Source of the DNA: Archaeoglobales archaeon
GTDB lineage: Archaea > Halobacteriota > Archaeoglobi > Archaeoglobales > Archaeoglobaceae
DNA length: 40,000 nucleotides
NCBI GenBank assembly: GCA_030055595.1
Contig: JASFYH010000016.1
Location: 1 to 40,000, forward strand
Direction: 5' to 3'
Shown one piece after another: positions 27,954-36,843 of this stretch; position 1 is the first letter of the stretch, and the number at the start of each line of letters is the position of its first letter. The translations under genes were made by a program, and so were the position numbers. Under the pieces are notes generated by a model. The model made no database searches, was not told the origin of the DNA, and saw only the letters and a program-made list of their open reading frames with translations.

Positions 27954-28756
27954 AGCTTCTCAAGGTAATCAATGACACTCTTGAATATATAGTATCCGTC
28001 TCCGAATTCTCCAGTTCTTTGATCGAAGAAAACTCTTTCTGGATGTGGCATAAGCCCAAAGACAGTCTGACTTACATTTGAAATTCCGGCAATATTGTAA
28101 AAACTTCCATTTGGATTCCAAGGATATCCCACATAATTTCCCCTCTCGTCAACGTATCTAAAGACGATCTGCTCGTTTTCGAGCATAAGGTCCAAAAAAT
28201 CCAATTCTTTTTCTTTCGGAAAAACGACCTTTCCTTCAGCATGAGCTACAGGAAGTCTCGAGATCTTCTTCTCAATTCTTTTCGTAAAAATACACTTTGA
28301 ACTCTCCTTCTTTAGCAAGGTCATTCTACATTCAAATTTTCCTGAATCATTAATAGCCAAAGCCATCTCTGGTTTATCTGCAATCGGTTTGTCTTCGTCG
28401 AATCCAGGCAAGGCTCCGAGTTCTGCAAGAATCTGAAAGCCATTACAGATCCCGAGAATAGGATAACCCAATTTAATGAACTCTTCAAGGTCTTTTTTTA
28501 ATACGCTCTTAATTCTCGCAGAAAAGATCGCTCCCGCACGAACGTAGTCACCAGCGGAGAAACCTCCCGGGAGAACTATGCAGTGGTAGTCAAAAATACT
28601 CCTCTGGTCTTCATACCTTATCATGTCGCTATAAAACTGCTTCAAATGAACAAGTTCAGCCTGAACACCAAAACTCCTAAAGGCATTTGCAGTCTCCTCT
28701 TCGCAGTTAGTCCCCTCGATTCTGAGAACCGCAACCTTGATCTCGCTCAGATCCAT
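27950..28756 (-). CDS. purQ: Phosphoribosylformylglycinamidine synthase subunit PurQ (glutaminase)
   Basis: Class I glutamine amidotransferase that supplies ammonia to PurL in the fourth step of purine synthesis. The catalytic triad is C104 (GICNGFQ) with H238 and E240 (MPHPER). The N-terminal LRIEGTNCEEETANAF and the oxyanion region PGGFSAGDYVRAGA are typical. The 268 residues are longer than the roughly 225 of the small PurQ type. PurS and PurL are not in the window. It is the first gene of a - strand operon with the CBS-ParB protein, srp19 and the methyltransferase. Confidence 0.95.
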   Translation of the reverse strand: MDLSEIKVAVLRIEGTNCEEETANAFRSFGVQAELVHLKQFYSDMIRYEDQRSIFDYHCIVLPGGFSAGDYVRAGAIFSARIKSVLKKDLEEFIKLGYPILGICNGFQILAELGALPGFDEDKPIADKPEMALAINDSGKFECRMTLLKKESSKCIFTKRIEKKISRLPVAHAEGKVVFPKEKELDFLDLMLENEQIVFRYVDERGNYVGYPWNPNGSFYNIAGISNVSQTVFGLMPHPERVFFDQRTGEFGDGYYIFKSVIDYLEKL

Positions 28757-28794
28757 AAGAACTTTGACTTGTTTGGGGTTATTAGCATTGCGTC

Positions 28795-28845
28795 CGCATT
28801 AGTTCTTAAATCCTAAAAACTTTTAAGTTGAACGCATTCGTTCTT
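28795..28845 (+). repeat. Imperfect 13-base direct repeat flanking the glyS promoter
   Basis: CGCATTAGTTCTT (28795-28807) and CGCATTCGTTCTT (28833-28845) differ at one base. They lie on either side of the glyS TATA box, the second ending two bases before the start codon. They could be a paired operator in the purQ/glyS divergent region. Confidence 0.4.
28819..28827 (+). promoter_or_regulatory. TATA box for glyS-cofD operon
   Basis: acttttaag is centred 25 bases before ATG 28848. No Shine-Dalgarno site is present, which agrees with a leaderless message. Confidence 0.45.
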
Positions 28846-28847
28846 GC

Positions 28848-30542
28848 ATGAGCGATCTAATGGAGATGCTTATTCGAAGGGGTTTCCTCTGGCAATCTTT
28901 CGAGATCTATGGTGGAATGGCGGGTTTTATAGATTACGCTCCTTTAGGAAACAATTTAAGGAGAAAAATCGAGAATATCTGGCGTGAGTTCTTTGTAATT
29001 GGCGAGAGAGTTGCGGAGATCGACACTCCGCTGATTGGTGTTGAAGAAGTTTTCATCGCCTCGGGACACGCAACATCTTTTGTTGACACCGCTATAGAAT
29101 GCCAAAAGTGCGGTAGAGTTTATAGAGCGGATCACTATGTCAAAGAGAAGCTGAATCTCGAAGTTGATGCGTCAATAGATGCTATAAAAGAAGTAATGGA
29201 AGTTTATGAGCTGAAGTGTGAATGCGGTGGAAATTTTGGAGAGCCTTTTCCCATGAACCTGATGTTCTCCACTAAGATCGGAGCGGGAAAGGGTAAGCTT
29301 GGATACCTTCGTCCCGAAACCGCTCAGGGTATATTTGTGGCATTCAGGAGGCTTTCAAATTACTTCAGAGACAAGCTCCCATTCGGAGTTGCCCAAATAG
29401 GCAGAGCGTTTAGAAACGAAATCAGCCCAAGACAGGGTGTTATAAGGCTTAGGGAGTTTAATCAGGCAGAATTAGAGTTTTTTGTTCACCCCGCTGAGAA
29501 AAAGCATCCTAAATTCGTAGAACTTGAAAAAGACACGCTAACTCTCGTGGACAAGTTTGACAAAACGCACAGAATAACTCTAAAAGAGGCTGTGGAGAAG
29601 GGTATAATAGCAAATGAAGTTTTGGCATACTTCATAGGGAAGACAAGACGCTTTTTGCTTTCAATTGGCATAAATGACGATAAACTCCGCTTTAGACAGC
29701 ACAAAGACGATGAAAAGGCTCACTACGCAACGGATTGCTGGGATGCAGAAGCTTTGATGAGCTATGGCTGGATTGAAATCGTTGGAATTGCGGACAGGAC
29801 GAACTACGACTTGTCGAGACACGCAAATTTCAGCAAAGTGGACATGAGTGTGTTTATTCCATACTCTGCGCCAGTAGTTGTGAAGAAGAAAAAAGCAATT
29901 CCGAAGATGAGTGCCCTTGGACCCGTTTTCAAAGCAAAGGCGAAGAAGATTGCTGAAGCTCTTGAAAAGGTTGAAGTAAATTCAGACGAGATCGAAGTTG
30001 AAGTGGATGGAGAAAAGATAAAGCTCGGAAAAGAATTTTACACGATTCAGGAGGTCGAGGAGGAGGTCAGTGGAGAGAGAATAGTGCCACACGTAATTGA
30101 ACCATCTTTTGGACTTGACAGGATAACCTACACTGTTTTGGAGCATTCATTTGACAAGGACATCGTGGAAGGAGAAGAAAGAAAAGTTCTCAGGCTAAAG
30201 AGAAAAGTTGCTCCGATCGAAGTTGCGGTTCTGCCCTTACTGTCAAGAGAGCCTTTCACAATTAAGGCACTCGAGATTGTGGATTTACTGCGTAAGAGTG
30301 GTTTTTACACTGACTACGACGATTCTGGAAGCATTGGCAGGCGTTATAGGCGATTTGATGAAATTGGGACACCATTCTGCATCACAGTCGATCATCAGAC
30401 CTTTGAAGATGAGACTGTGACGATTAGGGACAGAGACACCACAAAGCAGGTCAGGGTTAAGATTTCAGAACTTGAAAGAGTTCTAAAGGATTTAATCCGC
30501 AGTGATAGGAGTATTGAGGAATTTGGAGAGATCTTCAGATGA
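28848..30542 (+). CDS. glyS: Glycyl-tRNA synthetase (class II, archaeal/eukaryotic type)
   Basis: Charges tRNA-Gly as a homodimer. In 564 residues, motif 1 is in the N-terminal catalytic part ([20 protein letters not shown]), motif 2 is [20 protein letters not shown], and motif 3 is in [17 protein letters not shown] CxxC pair with a later CxC-type pair ([14 protein letters not shown]) in the insertion could bind zinc. The C-terminal anticodon domain includes [20 protein letters not shown]. Length is normal. It overlaps cofD by ATGA. Confidence 0.97.
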   Translation: MSDLMEMLIRRGFLWQSFEIYGGMAGFIDYAPLGNNLRRKIENIWREFFVIGERVAEIDTPLIGVEEVFIASGHATSFVDTAIECQKCGRVYRADHYVKEKLNLEVDASIDAIKEVMEVYELKCECGGNFGEPFPMNLMFSTKIGAGKGKLGYLRPETAQGIFVAFRRLSNYFRDKLPFGVAQIGRAFRNEISPRQGVIRLREFNQAELEFFVHPAEKKHPKFVELEKDTLTLVDKFDKTHRITLKEAVEKGIIANEVLAYFIGKTRRFLLSIGINDDKLRFRQHKDDEKAHYATDCWDAEALMSYGWIEIVGIADRTNYDLSRHANFSKVDMSVFIPYSAPVVVKKKKAIPKMSALGPVFKAKAKKIAEALEKVEVNSDEIEVEVDGEKIKLGKEFYTIQEVEEEVSGERIVPHVIEPSFGLDRITYTVLEHSFDKDIVEGEERKVLRLKRKVAPIEVAVLPLLSREPFTIKALEIVDLLRKSGFYTDYDDSGSIGRRYRRFDEIGTPFCITVDHQTFEDETVTIRDRDTTKQVRVKISELERVLKDLIRSDRSIEEFGEIFR

Positions 30543-31432
30543 TCGTTTTATCTGGTGGCACTGGAACGCCTAAGTTGCTCATGGGTCTAAAGGATTTAGC
30601 AGATTTTAGCGTTGTGGTTAACACAGCAGAAGACGTCTGGATTTCGGGCAATAAGATTTGTCCAGACATAGATTCAGTTGTTTACGCTCTTGCGGAAATC
30701 ATTGACGACGAAAAGTGGTGGGGGATTAAGGGAGATAGCTTTAGAACTCATGAAAAGCTGAAGGAACTCGGATATGATGAAATGATGGCAGTTGGAGACC
30801 TCGACAGGGCAACGCACATTTTAAGGAGCGAGTTGCTGAGAAAAGGCAAAAATCTTGTTGAAGCCACGAAATTCGTTGCAGAGGTTTATGGAGTCAAGCA
30901 CGGCATTTATCCAATGTGCAATGAAGAAGTCGCAACGACCATAGTTACGCCCGAAGGAGAAATGCACTTTCAGGAATTCTGGGTTAAAAGAAAAGGAGTC
31001 CCAGACGTTGTTGACTTATATTTTAAGGGGATTGAAAAAGCCCGAATACCACAAGAAGTTTTAGAAGTGCTTAAGAGGGATGACGAAGTGCTTATAGGTC
31101 CAAGCAACCCAATAACAAGCATAACGCCGATTTTGAGTGTAGAGGGTTTCAGAAAAAGGCTTTCGGGGAAAAAGGTAATTGCTATCTCTCCAATTGTTGG
31201 TAATAACCCAGTAAGCGGTCCTGCGGGAAAGTTCATGAAGGCAAAGGGCTTTGAAGTCTCGCCAAGGGGAGTTTTCGAAGTTTATAGGGATTTTCTTTCG
31301 GCACTTGTTGTGGATGAAGCGGACTCCAAACTTGCATCTGGAAATACGTTTGCAACAAAAACGATCATGAAAAGCAAAGAAGATGCGGTAAGATTATCGG
31401 AGTTCGTTTTGAAACTTTTTGATAAGCTATGA
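30539..31432 (+). CDS. cofD: 2-Phospho-L-lactate transferase (coenzyme F420 biosynthesis)
   Basis: Transfers the phospholactyl-type group to the deazaflavin Fo to make F420-0. The 297 residues begin with the nucleotide-binding [17 protein letters not shown]. They contain [20 protein letters not shown], the metal-binding segment [18 protein letters not shown], and [14 protein letters not shown] with [13 protein letters not shown]. All are typical of CofD. The overlaps with glyS and the radical SAM gene (both ATGA) place it in the middle of one operon. F420 is a main electron carrier in Archaeoglobales. Confidence 0.96.
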   Translation: MIVLSGGTGTPKLLMGLKDLADFSVVVNTAEDVWISGNKICPDIDSVVYALAEIIDDEKWWGIKGDSFRTHEKLKELGYDEMMAVGDLDRATHILRSELLRKGKNLVEATKFVAEVYGVKHGIYPMCNEEVATTIVTPEGEMHFQEFWVKRKGVPDVVDLYFKGIEKARIPQEVLEVLKRDDEVLIGPSNPITSITPILSVEGFRKRLSGKKVIAISPIVGNNPVSGPAGKFMKAKGFEVSPRGVFEVYRDFLSALVVDEADSKLASGNTFATKTIMKSKEDAVRLSEFVLKLFDKL

Positions 31433-32247
31433 AAGATTTTATAAAAAAATTAAAATATCCACTTCATTGTGAGCATTGCGAAGGCATAAGCGAGGTTGAA
31501 GATCCAAGGCACCATCCCAGCTATGAGATCACGAATGAATGCAATCTGGATTGCATTTTCTGCTATTCAAGAATTGCCAAGGCTAAGGGTTTGCCAAAAT
31601 CGGGATACTACGGGGACTTGAAGCCAAAAGCCATAACGATTTCGCAGTTTGGTGAGCCATTGCTTGCGGGAGAGGGAGAAGTTCTTAGAATCGTAAAGGC
31701 CCTACGGGAGATGTTTGGAGAGATAAGACTCGATCTTCAGACTAACGGAGTTCTTTTAACACCCAAAATCTGCGAAGAATTTGAGATCGTGATGATCAGC
31801 CTCGACGCTGGAAGCAGAGAAAGCTACTACAAGATAACTAAACGGGACTTTTTCGAGAGGGTTGTTGAAAACGTAAAAATGAGTTCTGGGATAACTCATA
31901 CTACCATCAGAACAGTTTTTATGCCCGGAATAAACGATAGAGAATTGAAAAAGATTGCAGAAATTGCAAGCGTTGCGGATGAGCTATTTCTGCAACCTGT
32001 TTCGATTTATAAAGAGAATAAGGAGTTAATCGAAAAAATAGATCTCGAGAGAGCAGAAAGCATTGGAGAATTTTTAAGGGTTAGCATGGAACTTTCTGAG
32101 ATCGCTGAGTTGCGAATTCCTGGATGTTTTTTGCTAAATCTCAATAGAACTCTGAAAAATTACAGCATTGAAGAGATCATGTTGTTCACCAGAAATGCAT
32201 TTGCAGAATTTCCTGAAATAAGCAGAGAGTGGCGTTTCAGGATTTAG
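31429..32247 (+). CDS. Radical SAM enzyme of unknown substrate
   Basis: A 272-residue radical SAM protein. The cluster-binding motif is C38, C42, C45 (CNLDCIFCY), in the CxxxCxxC form with aromatic end residue. The barrel markers are [12 protein letters not shown] (GGEP-type position), [10 protein letters not shown] and VMISLDAG. An extra CxxC pair, C14 and C17 (HCEHCEG), lies before the core. Only a short region follows the barrel, so there is no room for a full SPASM domain. The start overlaps the cofD stop as ATGA, which suggests a role linked to F420 or another cofactor. It is not CofG or CofH by motif pattern, and I do not assign a reaction. Confidence 0.85.
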   Translation: MKDFIKKLKYPLHCEHCEGISEVEDPRHHPSYEITNECNLDCIFCYSRIAKAKGLPKSGYYGDLKPKAITISQFGEPLLAGEGEVLRIVKALREMFGEIRLDLQTNGVLLTPKICEEFEIVMISLDAGSRESYYKITKRDFFERVVENVKMSSGITHTTIRTVFMPGINDRELKKIAEIASVADELFLQPVSIYKENKELIEKIDLERAESIGEFLRVSMELSEIAELRIPGCFLLNLNRTLKNYSIEEIMLFTRNAFAEFPEISREWRFRI

Positions 32248-32260
32248 CAAGATCAAGAAA

Positions 32261-32270
32261 AATTATTAAA
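32261..32270 (+). promoter_or_regulatory. Possible TATA box for AMA ATPase gene
   Basis: aattattaaa lies in the 33-base gap after the radical SAM gene. Its spacing suits ATG 32293 (about 28 bases) better than ATG 32281. Confidence 0.35.
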
Positions 32271-32292
32271 GCGTTAGTAGATGTTAAGGCAA

Positions 32293-33348
32293 ATGAGTGA
32301 AAGAGAAGTCGAGCTGAAATACGTAATCCTTCGCCCCCTTGGATATCCGTTAAAGGCAAGTTACGTGGAGTATCCGAAGGTGGACAATCCAAGAGTCTTT
32401 AATGTTTACGCCAAGGATCAGTGGAGGGGCGAATTGGTCTATAAAGGAAAGCTCATATTTGACATGAAGATGTTCCCAGATTTTGCCTTTGAGGTTATAG
32501 ATGCGGTCCCTTCGTCGGGATACATCTCTGATTCGACTAAGATCATTGTGGAGTCTGAAACCAGCATAATAGAAACTGAGATCGTTAAGAATATCAGATT
32601 TTCTGATGTTGTAGGGCAGGAAGAGGCTAAAAGAAAGGCAAAGGTAATTCTCGAGTATTTGAAGAATCCAAAGAAATTTGGTAGGTGGGCTCCAAAAAAT
32701 GTCCTTTTCTACGGACCTCCGGGAACTGGAAAGACTATGCTTGCGAAAGCTCTGGCTAATGAGGCTAATACTCCTTTTATTTCAGTTAAGTCTACGAAGC
32801 TCATCGGGGAGCATGTTGGCGATGGAGCGAGGAAGATCCACGAGCTATACGATAAAGCAAGAGACCTGATGCCATGTATAGTATTTCTCGACGAGTTTGA
32901 TGCTATAGCTCTCGATAGAAGCTACCAAGAATTGCGTGGTGACGTCTCCGAGATCGTGAATGCTCTGCTAACTGAGCTGGACGGTATGCAGAGTAACGAA
33001 GGAATTTGCACAATTGCAGCAACGAATAGAATAGAGTTGCTGGATTACTCGATCAGGAGCAGGTTTGAAGAGGAGATCGAGTTCAAGCTTCCGAGCTTTG
33101 AAGACAGGGTTCAGATCCTTAGGAATAACGTCAAAGAACTTCCAGTAGAGGTTAATGCAAGTCTCGAAACGATTGCAGAGTTTTCAGAGGGGCTAAGCGG
33201 AAGAGATCTTGTTGAAAAAATTATTAAAGCCTCACTTCACAAAGTGATTGCGGAAGGAAAAGACGTTATAGAGACCTCTGATCTACTGAACGCAATAGAA
33301 AAGCTAAAAATCTCCTCAAAACAACCTCCAAAACATATGTTCATTTAA
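32293..33348 (+). CDS. AAA ATPase of the AMA group
   Basis: A single-AAA-domain unfoldase-type ATPase of the kind described as AMA (Archaeoglobus and methanogenic archaea). Numbering from the longer start at 32281 (355 residues), an N-terminal beta-domain spans about 10-105. Walker A GPPGTGKT is at 145-152, Walker B VFLDEFD ends at D204-E205-F206-D207, sensor 1 is AATNR, and the arginine finger is in SRFEEEIEF. AMA proteins form hexamers, and in Methanosarcina AMA opens the proteasome through a C-terminal HbYX motif. This protein ends HMFI, so Phe stands in for Tyr. ATG 32293 is preferred because the TATA-like element at 32261-32270 is 28 bases away; 32281 is the alternative. Confidence 0.88.
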   Translation: MSEREVELKYVILRPLGYPLKASYVEYPKVDNPRVFNVYAKDQWRGELVYKGKLIFDMKMFPDFAFEVIDAVPSSGYISDSTKIIVESETSIIETEIVKNIRFSDVVGQEEAKRKAKVILEYLKNPKKFGRWAPKNVLFYGPPGTGKTMLAKALANEANTPFISVKSTKLIGEHVGDGARKIHELYDKARDLMPCIVFLDEFDAIALDRSYQELRGDVSEIVNALLTELDGMQSNEGICTIAATNRIELLDYSIRSRFEEEIEFKLPSFEDRVQILRNNVKELPVEVNASLETIAEFSEGLSGRDLVEKIIKASLHKVIAEGKDVIETSDLLNAIEKLKISSKQPPKHMFI

Positions 33349-34004
33349 ACCCTTCTACCTCTTACTCTGTCAATATCAAACTTTGCTTTCTCGCTTATAT
33401 GCATCACCGCCAAAGTTCCCGCCATAACTGGATCGCTGATCACGAGATCGCTTACTTCTGGCACGCTTCCGAACATGCTCAGCGATATGACTCTAATTCC
33501 CTTTTTCCGCAGTTCTTTTACCTCCTCGGTGATCTTTCCACCCATGAGACCGCCAGCAAGAACAAGAACTTCCGCTCTGTGAAGCCTTGAAACCGCCTTT
33601 ACCGCTTCAGCGATCTCTTCTTCGCCAACAATTGGCATTGTATCAACGCTAATTCTTTCACCACGAAGATTATGCCGATCCGCTTCGCTTATCGCTCCTA
33701 TTGCCACCTGCGAAACAAGAGCTCCACCGCCAAGAATGATCACCCTCTTGCCATATACTTGCTCAAATGGCTTCTCTTCTTCAAGCTCGACTATGTATTC
33801 GAGCCCCCTGATCTTTTCAAGCATTTTTTCAAAGTTTCCGCCTTCGATCTCGAAGTAGATCAAAGCCTTTCCCGTGTGCTCTCCAAAACGCAAAGGAAAG
33901 CTCTGTGCATACTGGACATTTCCGCCCTCCTCTGCAATGATCTTAGTTAGATCTCTTAAGACTCCGATCTTGTTCTCTGCAACAATTCTTAGCCCGCGCA
34001 ACAT
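33345..34004 (-). CDS. ACT domain / DUF5612 regulatory protein
   Basis: A 219-residue protein with an N-terminal ACT amino-acid-binding domain (about 1-75; LRIVAENKIGVLRDLTKIIA has the classic strand-helix with Gly-x-Leu). A C-terminal domain known from archaeal ACT proteins follows (DUF5612, about 85-215; VIILGGGALVSQVAIGAIS, VLVLAGGLMGGKITEEV). The second part looks like a nucleotide- or metabolite-binding alpha/beta fold with glycine-rich turns. It probably senses an amino acid, but the output is unknown. It overlaps the upstream RAM gene by one base (TGATG) and the convergent AMA gene by four. Confidence 0.85.
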   Translation of the reverse strand: MLRGLRIVAENKIGVLRDLTKIIAEEGGNVQYAQSFPLRFGEHTGKALIYFEIEGGNFEKMLEKIRGLEYIVELEEEKPFEQVYGKRVIILGGGALVSQVAIGAISEADRHNLRGERISVDTMPIVGEEEIAEAVKAVSRLHRAEVLVLAGGLMGGKITEEVKELRKKGIRVISLSMFGSVPEVSDLVISDPVMAGTLAVMHISEKAKFDIDRVRGRRV

Positions 34005-34237
34005 CAGAACTTTGCCCCCGTAAGAGTTTTTGTCTCCAGAACTCCTTCAATAGCCCTTATCTTGTTAACGACTATATCGCTAAGCTCTTCAAAATCCTTA
34101 ACTACGATCTTCGCAATGAGATCGTATTCTCCGAAGAGCGGATATAGCTCCTCTACTTCCTTTATGCTCGCAATCCTGTCGTAGACTTTTCTCTCTTTTC
34201 CCGGAGCGATCTTTATTAGCACAAATCCAAGAGCCAT
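34004..34237 (-). CDS. Stand-alone RAM (Lrp/AsnC ligand-binding) domain protein
   Basis: A 77-residue protein that is only the ligand-binding half of Lrp/AsnC regulators, without a helix-turn-helix. The fold pattern beta-alpha-beta-beta-alpha-beta is visible in ALGFVLIKIAPGKERKVYDR, with the turn motif PLFGEYDLIAKIVVKDFEEL (Gly-x-Tyr-Asp) and the end GVLETKTLTGAKF. Such proteins form dimers or decamers and bind amino acids. It is the first gene of an operon with an ACT-domain protein, so both may sense related amino acids. Confidence 0.9.
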   Translation of the reverse strand: MALGFVLIKIAPGKERKVYDRIASIKEVEELYPLFGEYDLIAKIVVKDFEELSDIVVNKIRAIEGVLETKTLTGAKF

Positions 34238-34255
34238 GAATTCAATTAAGTTTTG

Positions 34256-34269
34256 AAGATTTAAATCTT
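34256..34269 (-). promoter_or_regulatory. TATA box embedded in a perfect 14-base palindrome, RAM-ACT operon
   Basis: AAGATTTAAATCTT is its own reverse complement and is centred 25 bases before ATG 34237, exactly where the TATA box should be. A dimeric regulator binding here would block TBP, but this is inference. Confidence 0.45.
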
Positions 34270-34315
34270 ATCTTCCTTTAAGACTTTAACCTTCTTATAG
34301 AAGCTCGAAGCAAAA

Positions 34316-34329
34316 ATAAAATATTTTTA
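34316..34329 (+). promoter_or_regulatory. TATA box for PAS histidine kinase gene
   Basis: aataaaatattttt is centred about 28 bases before ATG 34351; the message would be leaderless. Confidence 0.45.
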
Positions 34330-34350
34330 CTTCCTCATTGAAATAAATAT

Positions 34351-35322
34351 ATGGACTTCAAAAAGATCCTTGAAGAGTTACCCGCAGGAGTCGCGATTCT
34401 TGATGAGAGGCTAAGAATAGTTTTAGTAAACAAAAGGATCGTTGAAAAATCAGGAGTTACTACTGAATTCAACCCCTTGGACACAGTCCATCCGGAGGAG
34501 AGAAAAACCGCTGAGGAGATCTTTCGAAAAATTATTGAAGGAAAATTAGCAGAAGTTCCATATCCTCTTCTTTTCAGGGTTATTAGAAAGGAGGGCTATC
34601 AGTGGAACGAGATTAGATGGAAGGTAGTCAAAGATCAGGGCAGGGTTTACTACGTTTTAGTCTTTACAGACGTTACCGAAAGGGTTTTAATGCAAAGGAG
34701 ATTGGAAAACCTTCTTGATTATGTTAGGCTTTTGAACAGCATCTTGAGGCACGACATATCAAACATTTTGACCGCTGTTTATTCTTATGCGGAAATGTTG
34801 GAAGAGGAGCTTAATCAAAAATTTGTGGAAAAATTGAAAGCTTCGGTTTTAAAAGGCATAGATCTCATTAAAAAGATTCGAGAGCTCGAGAATTCAACAA
34901 ATGAGAAAGTGGAACTTTACAGCTTGAGAAAAGTCTTAGAAGAAACTGCAAGGGGACATGAAGTCGAGCTTTGCGTGTCTGGTGATGCATATGTTTATGT
35001 CAATGAAGGGATCTACAGCATTTTCGAGAACCTCATCCGAAACTCTGTTACTCATGGAAAAGCTAAAAAGATCGAAGTCGAAATAAAAACTTCCGATAGG
35101 ATCTATTTGAGTTTTGAGGACGATGGAGTGGGAATTCCGGAAAACCTTAGGGATAGGATCTTTGAGAAAGGCTTTTCCATTTCTGGTAGCACTGGTTTGG
35201 GGCTGTTCATAGTCAAAAAGCTAATTGAGAGTTATGGTGGAGAGATCAAGCTTGAAGATTCAAAAAAGGGTGCTAAGTTTCTTCTTTCTTTCCCTTTCCT
35301 GGAGCATCCTCGAGTCTTGTAA
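34351..35322 (+). CDS. Cytosolic PAS-domain sensor histidine kinase
   Basis: A 323-residue soluble kinase. An N-terminal PAS/PAC domain (about 4-118) includes LPAGVAILDERLRIVLVN, and VYYVLVFTDVTERV is its PAC end. The dimerisation helix carries phospho-acceptor H134 in ILRHDISNIL. The ATPase domain has N-box ENLIRNSVTHG (N227, N231), G1 DDGVGI (257-262) and G2 STGLGLFIVKK (280-290). It has no transmembrane segment, so it senses an internal signal. No response regulator is adjacent, as is common in archaea. The last 50 bases overlap the convergent kinase gene. Confidence 0.93.
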   Translation: MDFKKILEELPAGVAILDERLRIVLVNKRIVEKSGVTTEFNPLDTVHPEERKTAEEIFRKIIEGKLAEVPYPLLFRVIRKEGYQWNEIRWKVVKDQGRVYYVLVFTDVTERVLMQRRLENLLDYVRLLNSILRHDISNILTAVYSYAEMLEEELNQKFVEKLKASVLKGIDLIKKIRELENSTNEKVELYSLRKVLEETARGHEVELCVSGDAYVYVNEGIYSIFENLIRNSVTHGKAKKIEVEIKTSDRIYLSFEDDGVGIPENLRDRIFEKGFSISGSTGLGLFIVKKLIESYGGEIKLEDSKKGAKFLLSFPFLEHPRVL

Positions 35323-36823
35323 ATCGATGATCGGGATCGGGAAAATATAGGATCAGAGTATTTTTCCCCTCAAACTCTAATTTCCCTTCATACTTCTCCA
35401 TTAGCTTCTTGACGATAAATAGTCCCATTCCAGAACCTTTTTCGTTGTATTCTCTTTTGAAAAGGTTTTCTTTTGCCTTCTCTGAAAATCCTGTCCCATT
35501 ATCCCAGAATTTAACAACGATCTGATCTCCTTTTTTGATCTCCGCATAGATCTTATTTGCCTTTCCATGCTTTATTGCGTTGTCGATCAGATTTCCGAAG
35601 ATCGTATAGATCCCTTCATCCGCAAGCACTTTTGCGTCTCCGCTGATCTCCACTTCGATCGGAAAAGCTTTTTTAACCTCTTCAATCACTTTTCGTATCT
35701 CAAATTCCCCCAACTCTGCTTTTTCGAGCTGTTTTACCACTTTTATTATATTTATTCCACGATCAACGTATTTTTCAACCCTCTCGAGCAATTTAAGATC
35801 TTTTTCAGTCTTGTATAACTCTAAATAACCCCTAACAGACGTAAATACATTCATTAAATCATGTCGGAGCACTTTTAATAGAAATCTAAGCTCTTCTTCC
35901 GCTTTTGAAATTCTTTCAAGCATATCATTGATCCCCTTTCCGCTTTCGATCTCCTTTGGGCCTTTTAGAGTAATTCTATCAGAGGATGAGGCTTCTCTTG
36001 TAAATTCTTCAAGTTTCAAGAGCTTTGAGATTAAACCTTTTTCGACAAAAAGCACAGAGAGCACGAAGATGAAAAATACCACGAATAAGAATCCACCGAG
36101 CAATAACAGGAAATTGGTGTAAAGGATCTCAGTTATCGGATTCCGCATTTCCAAGCTGAAGGGTATTTCTTTACCAAAAACGTCTTCAACATATAAAGAC
36201 CTGACAATTAAATCGCTTTTTGTTAGGTTTTCTGCTTTAGCATTGATCTTTATTTTAGAGAGCATCAGGATCTTCTCAAACTCTGCGATCTCGTCATTTA
36301 AGATCCTGCCCATCAGCAAGAAACCATTAGCTTCTCCGCTACCATCGCTTTTTAGTATTGGGCTCGAAGTTAAAACAAAGACGTCTCCATTTTGATAAAG
36401 ATATCCATCCTTGCCCATTAGTTCTTTTGTGGAGAAAACTTCAGGAGGCTCTTTTTCGTTCCAATTCCGATCGTAAAACTTTACATAAACAACTTTACCC
36501 TCTCGATCGAAAAAGACCATCAAGTTGATCTTTGCATTAACGAAAGTATCCTTTAGCAAGTTTGAAGTGATGTAGTTTTCATTAAATTCCCTAACGAATT
36601 CGTAAGTGTCATCCCAAATTGCCCAATCCATGCAAAATCTCTTTAGATTTAGTAGTTCTCTCTCTAAAAGTTTCTTAAATGCGAATTCTTTTTGTAAAGC
36701 GATCTCTTCTATTATCTTGTTTGCAGAATCCCCTTCGAAAATGAGCGTAAGATAGGTGAGTGAGAGAAATAAAGTGAGTGCTATGATCGTTCCGGTGATT
36801 AGGATCCTTTCTCTTATTTTCAC
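35273..36823 (-). CDS. Membrane sensor histidine kinase with CHASE4-type extracellular domain
   Basis: A 516-residue kinase. TM1 is at about 8-28, and an extracytoplasmic CHASE4-like domain spans about 32-235, with its signature CMDWAIWDDTYEFV. TM2 is at about 240-261, followed by a HAMP-like linker 263-316. Phospho-acceptor H321 lies in VLRHDLMNVFTSVRGYLELY. The ATPase has an N-box like FGNLIDNAIKHGKA, G1 DNGTGF and G2 GSGMGLFIVKKLMEKY. The kinase core is clearly similar to the convergent PAS kinase, so the two are probable paralogues with different sensors. The start is GTG, with a TATA box 26 bases upstream. No response regulator is adjacent. The C-terminal tail (DAPGKGKKEET) overlaps the other kinase gene. 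Confidence 0.93.
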   Translation of the reverse strand: MKIRERILITGTIIALTLFLSLTYLTLIFEGDSANKIIEEIALQKEFAFKKLLERELLNLKRFCMDWAIWDDTYEFVREFNENYITSNLLKDTFVNAKINLMVFFDREGKVVYVKFYDRNWNEKEPPEVFSTKELMGKDGYLYQNGDVFVLTSSPILKSDGSGEANGFLLMGRILNDEIAEFEKILMLSKIKINAKAENLTKSDLIVRSLYVEDVFGKEIPFSLEMRNPITEILYTNFLLLLGGFLFVVFFIFVLSVLFVEKGLISKLLKLEEFTREASSSDRITLKGPKEIESGKGINDMLERISKAEEELRFLLKVLRHDLMNVFTSVRGYLELYKTEKDLKLLERVEKYVDRGINIIKVVKQLEKAELGEFEIRKVIEEVKKAFPIEVEISGDAKVLADEGIYTIFGNLIDNAIKHGKANKIYAEIKKGDQIVVKFWDNGTGFSEKAKENLFKREYNEKGSGMGLFIVKKLMEKYEGKLEFEGKNTLILYFPDPDHRFTRLEDAPGKGKKEET

Positions 36824-36843
36824 GTAGAGAGAGTAAAAAGACC

